From Bdellovibrionales bacterium (GTDB taxonomy: Bacteria > Bdellovibrionota > Bdellovibrionia > Bdellovibrionales > UBA840): a stretch of 6,084 nucleotides of DNA. Both the position numbers and the translations under genes were made by a program. Below, piece after piece: positions 5,288 to 6,084 of this stretch. The notes below the pieces were generated by a model, which was given only the letters and a program-made list of their open reading frames with translations, did no database searches and was not told where the DNA came from. The stretch lies in contig JAGRAL010000155.1 of the NCBI GenBank assembly GCA_020434605.1, positions 1-6,084 on the forward strand. Reading direction: 5' to 3'. Numbering within the stretch: the stretch's first letter is position 1; every line of letters starts with the position of its first letter.

Positions 5288-6084
5288 TTGAAAGACAAAC
5301 CCAATATTAACAATAAGCAAATTGAGGATTGCATAGAAGTTTTAAAAAAACTTGTGGGTGATACCTCGTTGCTATTTCAGATGGATGAGAAGGCTAAGAT
5401 TGAAATCCTTAAGCTCTCTGGGATACTGTCTAGGCCTGACCGCAATGAGATCAAAAAGCGCAATAAAGATTTAAAGAATGTTCTTCGAAAAAAAGTGGCT
5501 CTTAAAGAAAGGCAGGCTCGTGCTGAAACTGGCATTAGGCGTGCTCGCATACCAGATATTTTTGAAGCTCCCCTACAGTTAACTACGATCGATACTCCTA
5601 ACCGTGAATTTGTAAAAGAAAAAGAGTGTTACGTTTGTAAAAGTCCGTATAAAACAGTCCACCACTTTTACGATTCTATGTGTACACCTTGCGGGGATTT
5701 AAATTATACAAAAAGATTTCAATCCGCTCCCCTAGACGGAAAAGTCGCTATCATCACTGGCTCTCGTTTAAAAATTGGTTATCACTGTACTTTGATGATG
5801 CTTCGAGCGGGCGCAAGAGTGATTGCTACCACAAGGTTTCCGGTGGATTCGGCTCTTAGGTTTTCAAAAGAAGCTGACTTTTATAAATGGAAAGACCGCC
5901 TTGAAATACATGGCTTAGATCTAAGACATACTCCAAGTGTTGAGATTTTTGCACGCTATATGCAGCAACACTTAGATCGCCTGGATATATTAATTAATAA
6001 TGCGGCTCAAACAGTAAGACGGCCTCCTGGCTTTTACGCTCATCTTTTATCAAATGAATCTAAAAATATTTCTGAGCTCCCAAT
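5288..6084 (+). CDS. SDR-family NAD(P)-dependent oxidoreductase with N-terminal zinc-ribbon-like extension, 3' end cut by window edge
   Basis: The first 265 codons are present and open to the edge. Residues 1-95 are charged and helical, with a Lys/Arg-rich stretch near 56-87. Cys114, Cys117, Cys132 and Cys135 (CxxC-x14-CxxC) form a likely zinc ribbon, with His125/His126 between them. A Rossmann domain follows: GKVAIITG (151-158), then SRLKIG, where the usual TGxxxGxG has Lys162 in place of the middle Gly; Arg183 after the second strand (TTRFP), which suggests NADP(H); Asp211 in GLDLRH, at the adenine-contact position; and NNAA (237-240), the SDR structural motif. The catalytic Ser, Tyr and Lys would lie beyond the edge. 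Ordinary SDRs are about 250 residues and start at the Rossmann fold, so the roughly 145-residue extension is unusual. The substrate is unknown. The start is TTG, chosen for the AGGGAG upstream. Confidence 0.85.
   Translation, partial: MKDKPNINNKQIEDCIEVLKKLVGDTSLLFQMDEKAKIEILKLSGILSRPDRNEIKKRNKDLKNVLRKKVALKERQARAETGIRRARIPDIFEAPLQLTTIDTPNREFVKEKECYVCKSPYKTVHHFYDSMCTPCGDLNYTKRFQSAPLDGKVAIITGSRLKIGYHCTLMMLRAGARVIATTRFPVDSALRFSKEADFYKWKDRLEIHGLDLRHTPSVEIFARYMQQHLDRLDILINNAAQTVRRPPGFYAHLLSNESKNISELP

Noticed and set aside
1..6084. CRISPR array, insertion sequence, attachment site or toxin-antitoxin pair
   Set aside because: No regular direct repeats with spacers, transposase motifs, terminal inverted repeats or recognisable toxin genes were seen on either strand.

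Overview
The window looks like chromosome from a low-to-moderate GC Gram-negative bacterium that exports many proteins. Signal peptides, cysteine-rich exported proteins, aspartate-rich EF-hand-like calcium loops and a metzincin-type protease together recall predatory or delta-like lineages such as Bdellovibrionota. That placement is an inference from style; no marker gene is present to prove it.

Layout, left to right. Positions 1-1111 (minus) hold most of an MFS-type membrane transporter whose C-terminus runs off the left edge. Positions 1112-1539 are a long AT-rich divergent intergenic region. On the minus strand, just ahead of the transporter, it packs several very short reading frames, each with a Shine-Dalgarno-like sequence, and a 9-bp inverted repeat. 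On the plus strand it carries a 15-bp palindrome and a TATAAT box close to the next gene. Positions 1540-3570 (plus) encode a 676-residue exported protein with a Gly-rich tract, a long Ser/Thr/Gly linker and a cysteine-rich C-terminal part; its family is not recognised. Positions 3567-5132 (minus) encode a 521-residue exported protein with two Asp-rich calcium-type loops and a complete metzincin zinc motif (HELNHNCGYEH). These two genes converge and overlap by 4 bp. Positions 5133-5287 are a divergent promoter region. Positions 5288-6084 (plus) hold the first 265 codons of a short-chain dehydrogenase/reductase (SDR) that has a long N-terminal extension with a four-cysteine zinc-ribbon-like site; it runs off the right edge before its catalytic Ser/Tyr/Lys.

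How the genes relate: no multi-gene operon of known pathway is visible. The two large exported proteins are neighbours that meet tail to tail and could both act outside the cytoplasm, but nothing in the sequence shows that they interact. The SDR is transcribed divergently from the protease gene. The most interesting part is the leader of the transporter gene: tandem mini-ORFs, one ending in a TGATG overlap with the transporter start, fit either a translational-attenuation leader (as known for mef-type efflux genes) or a tiny peptide gene with its exporter. Neither is proven here.
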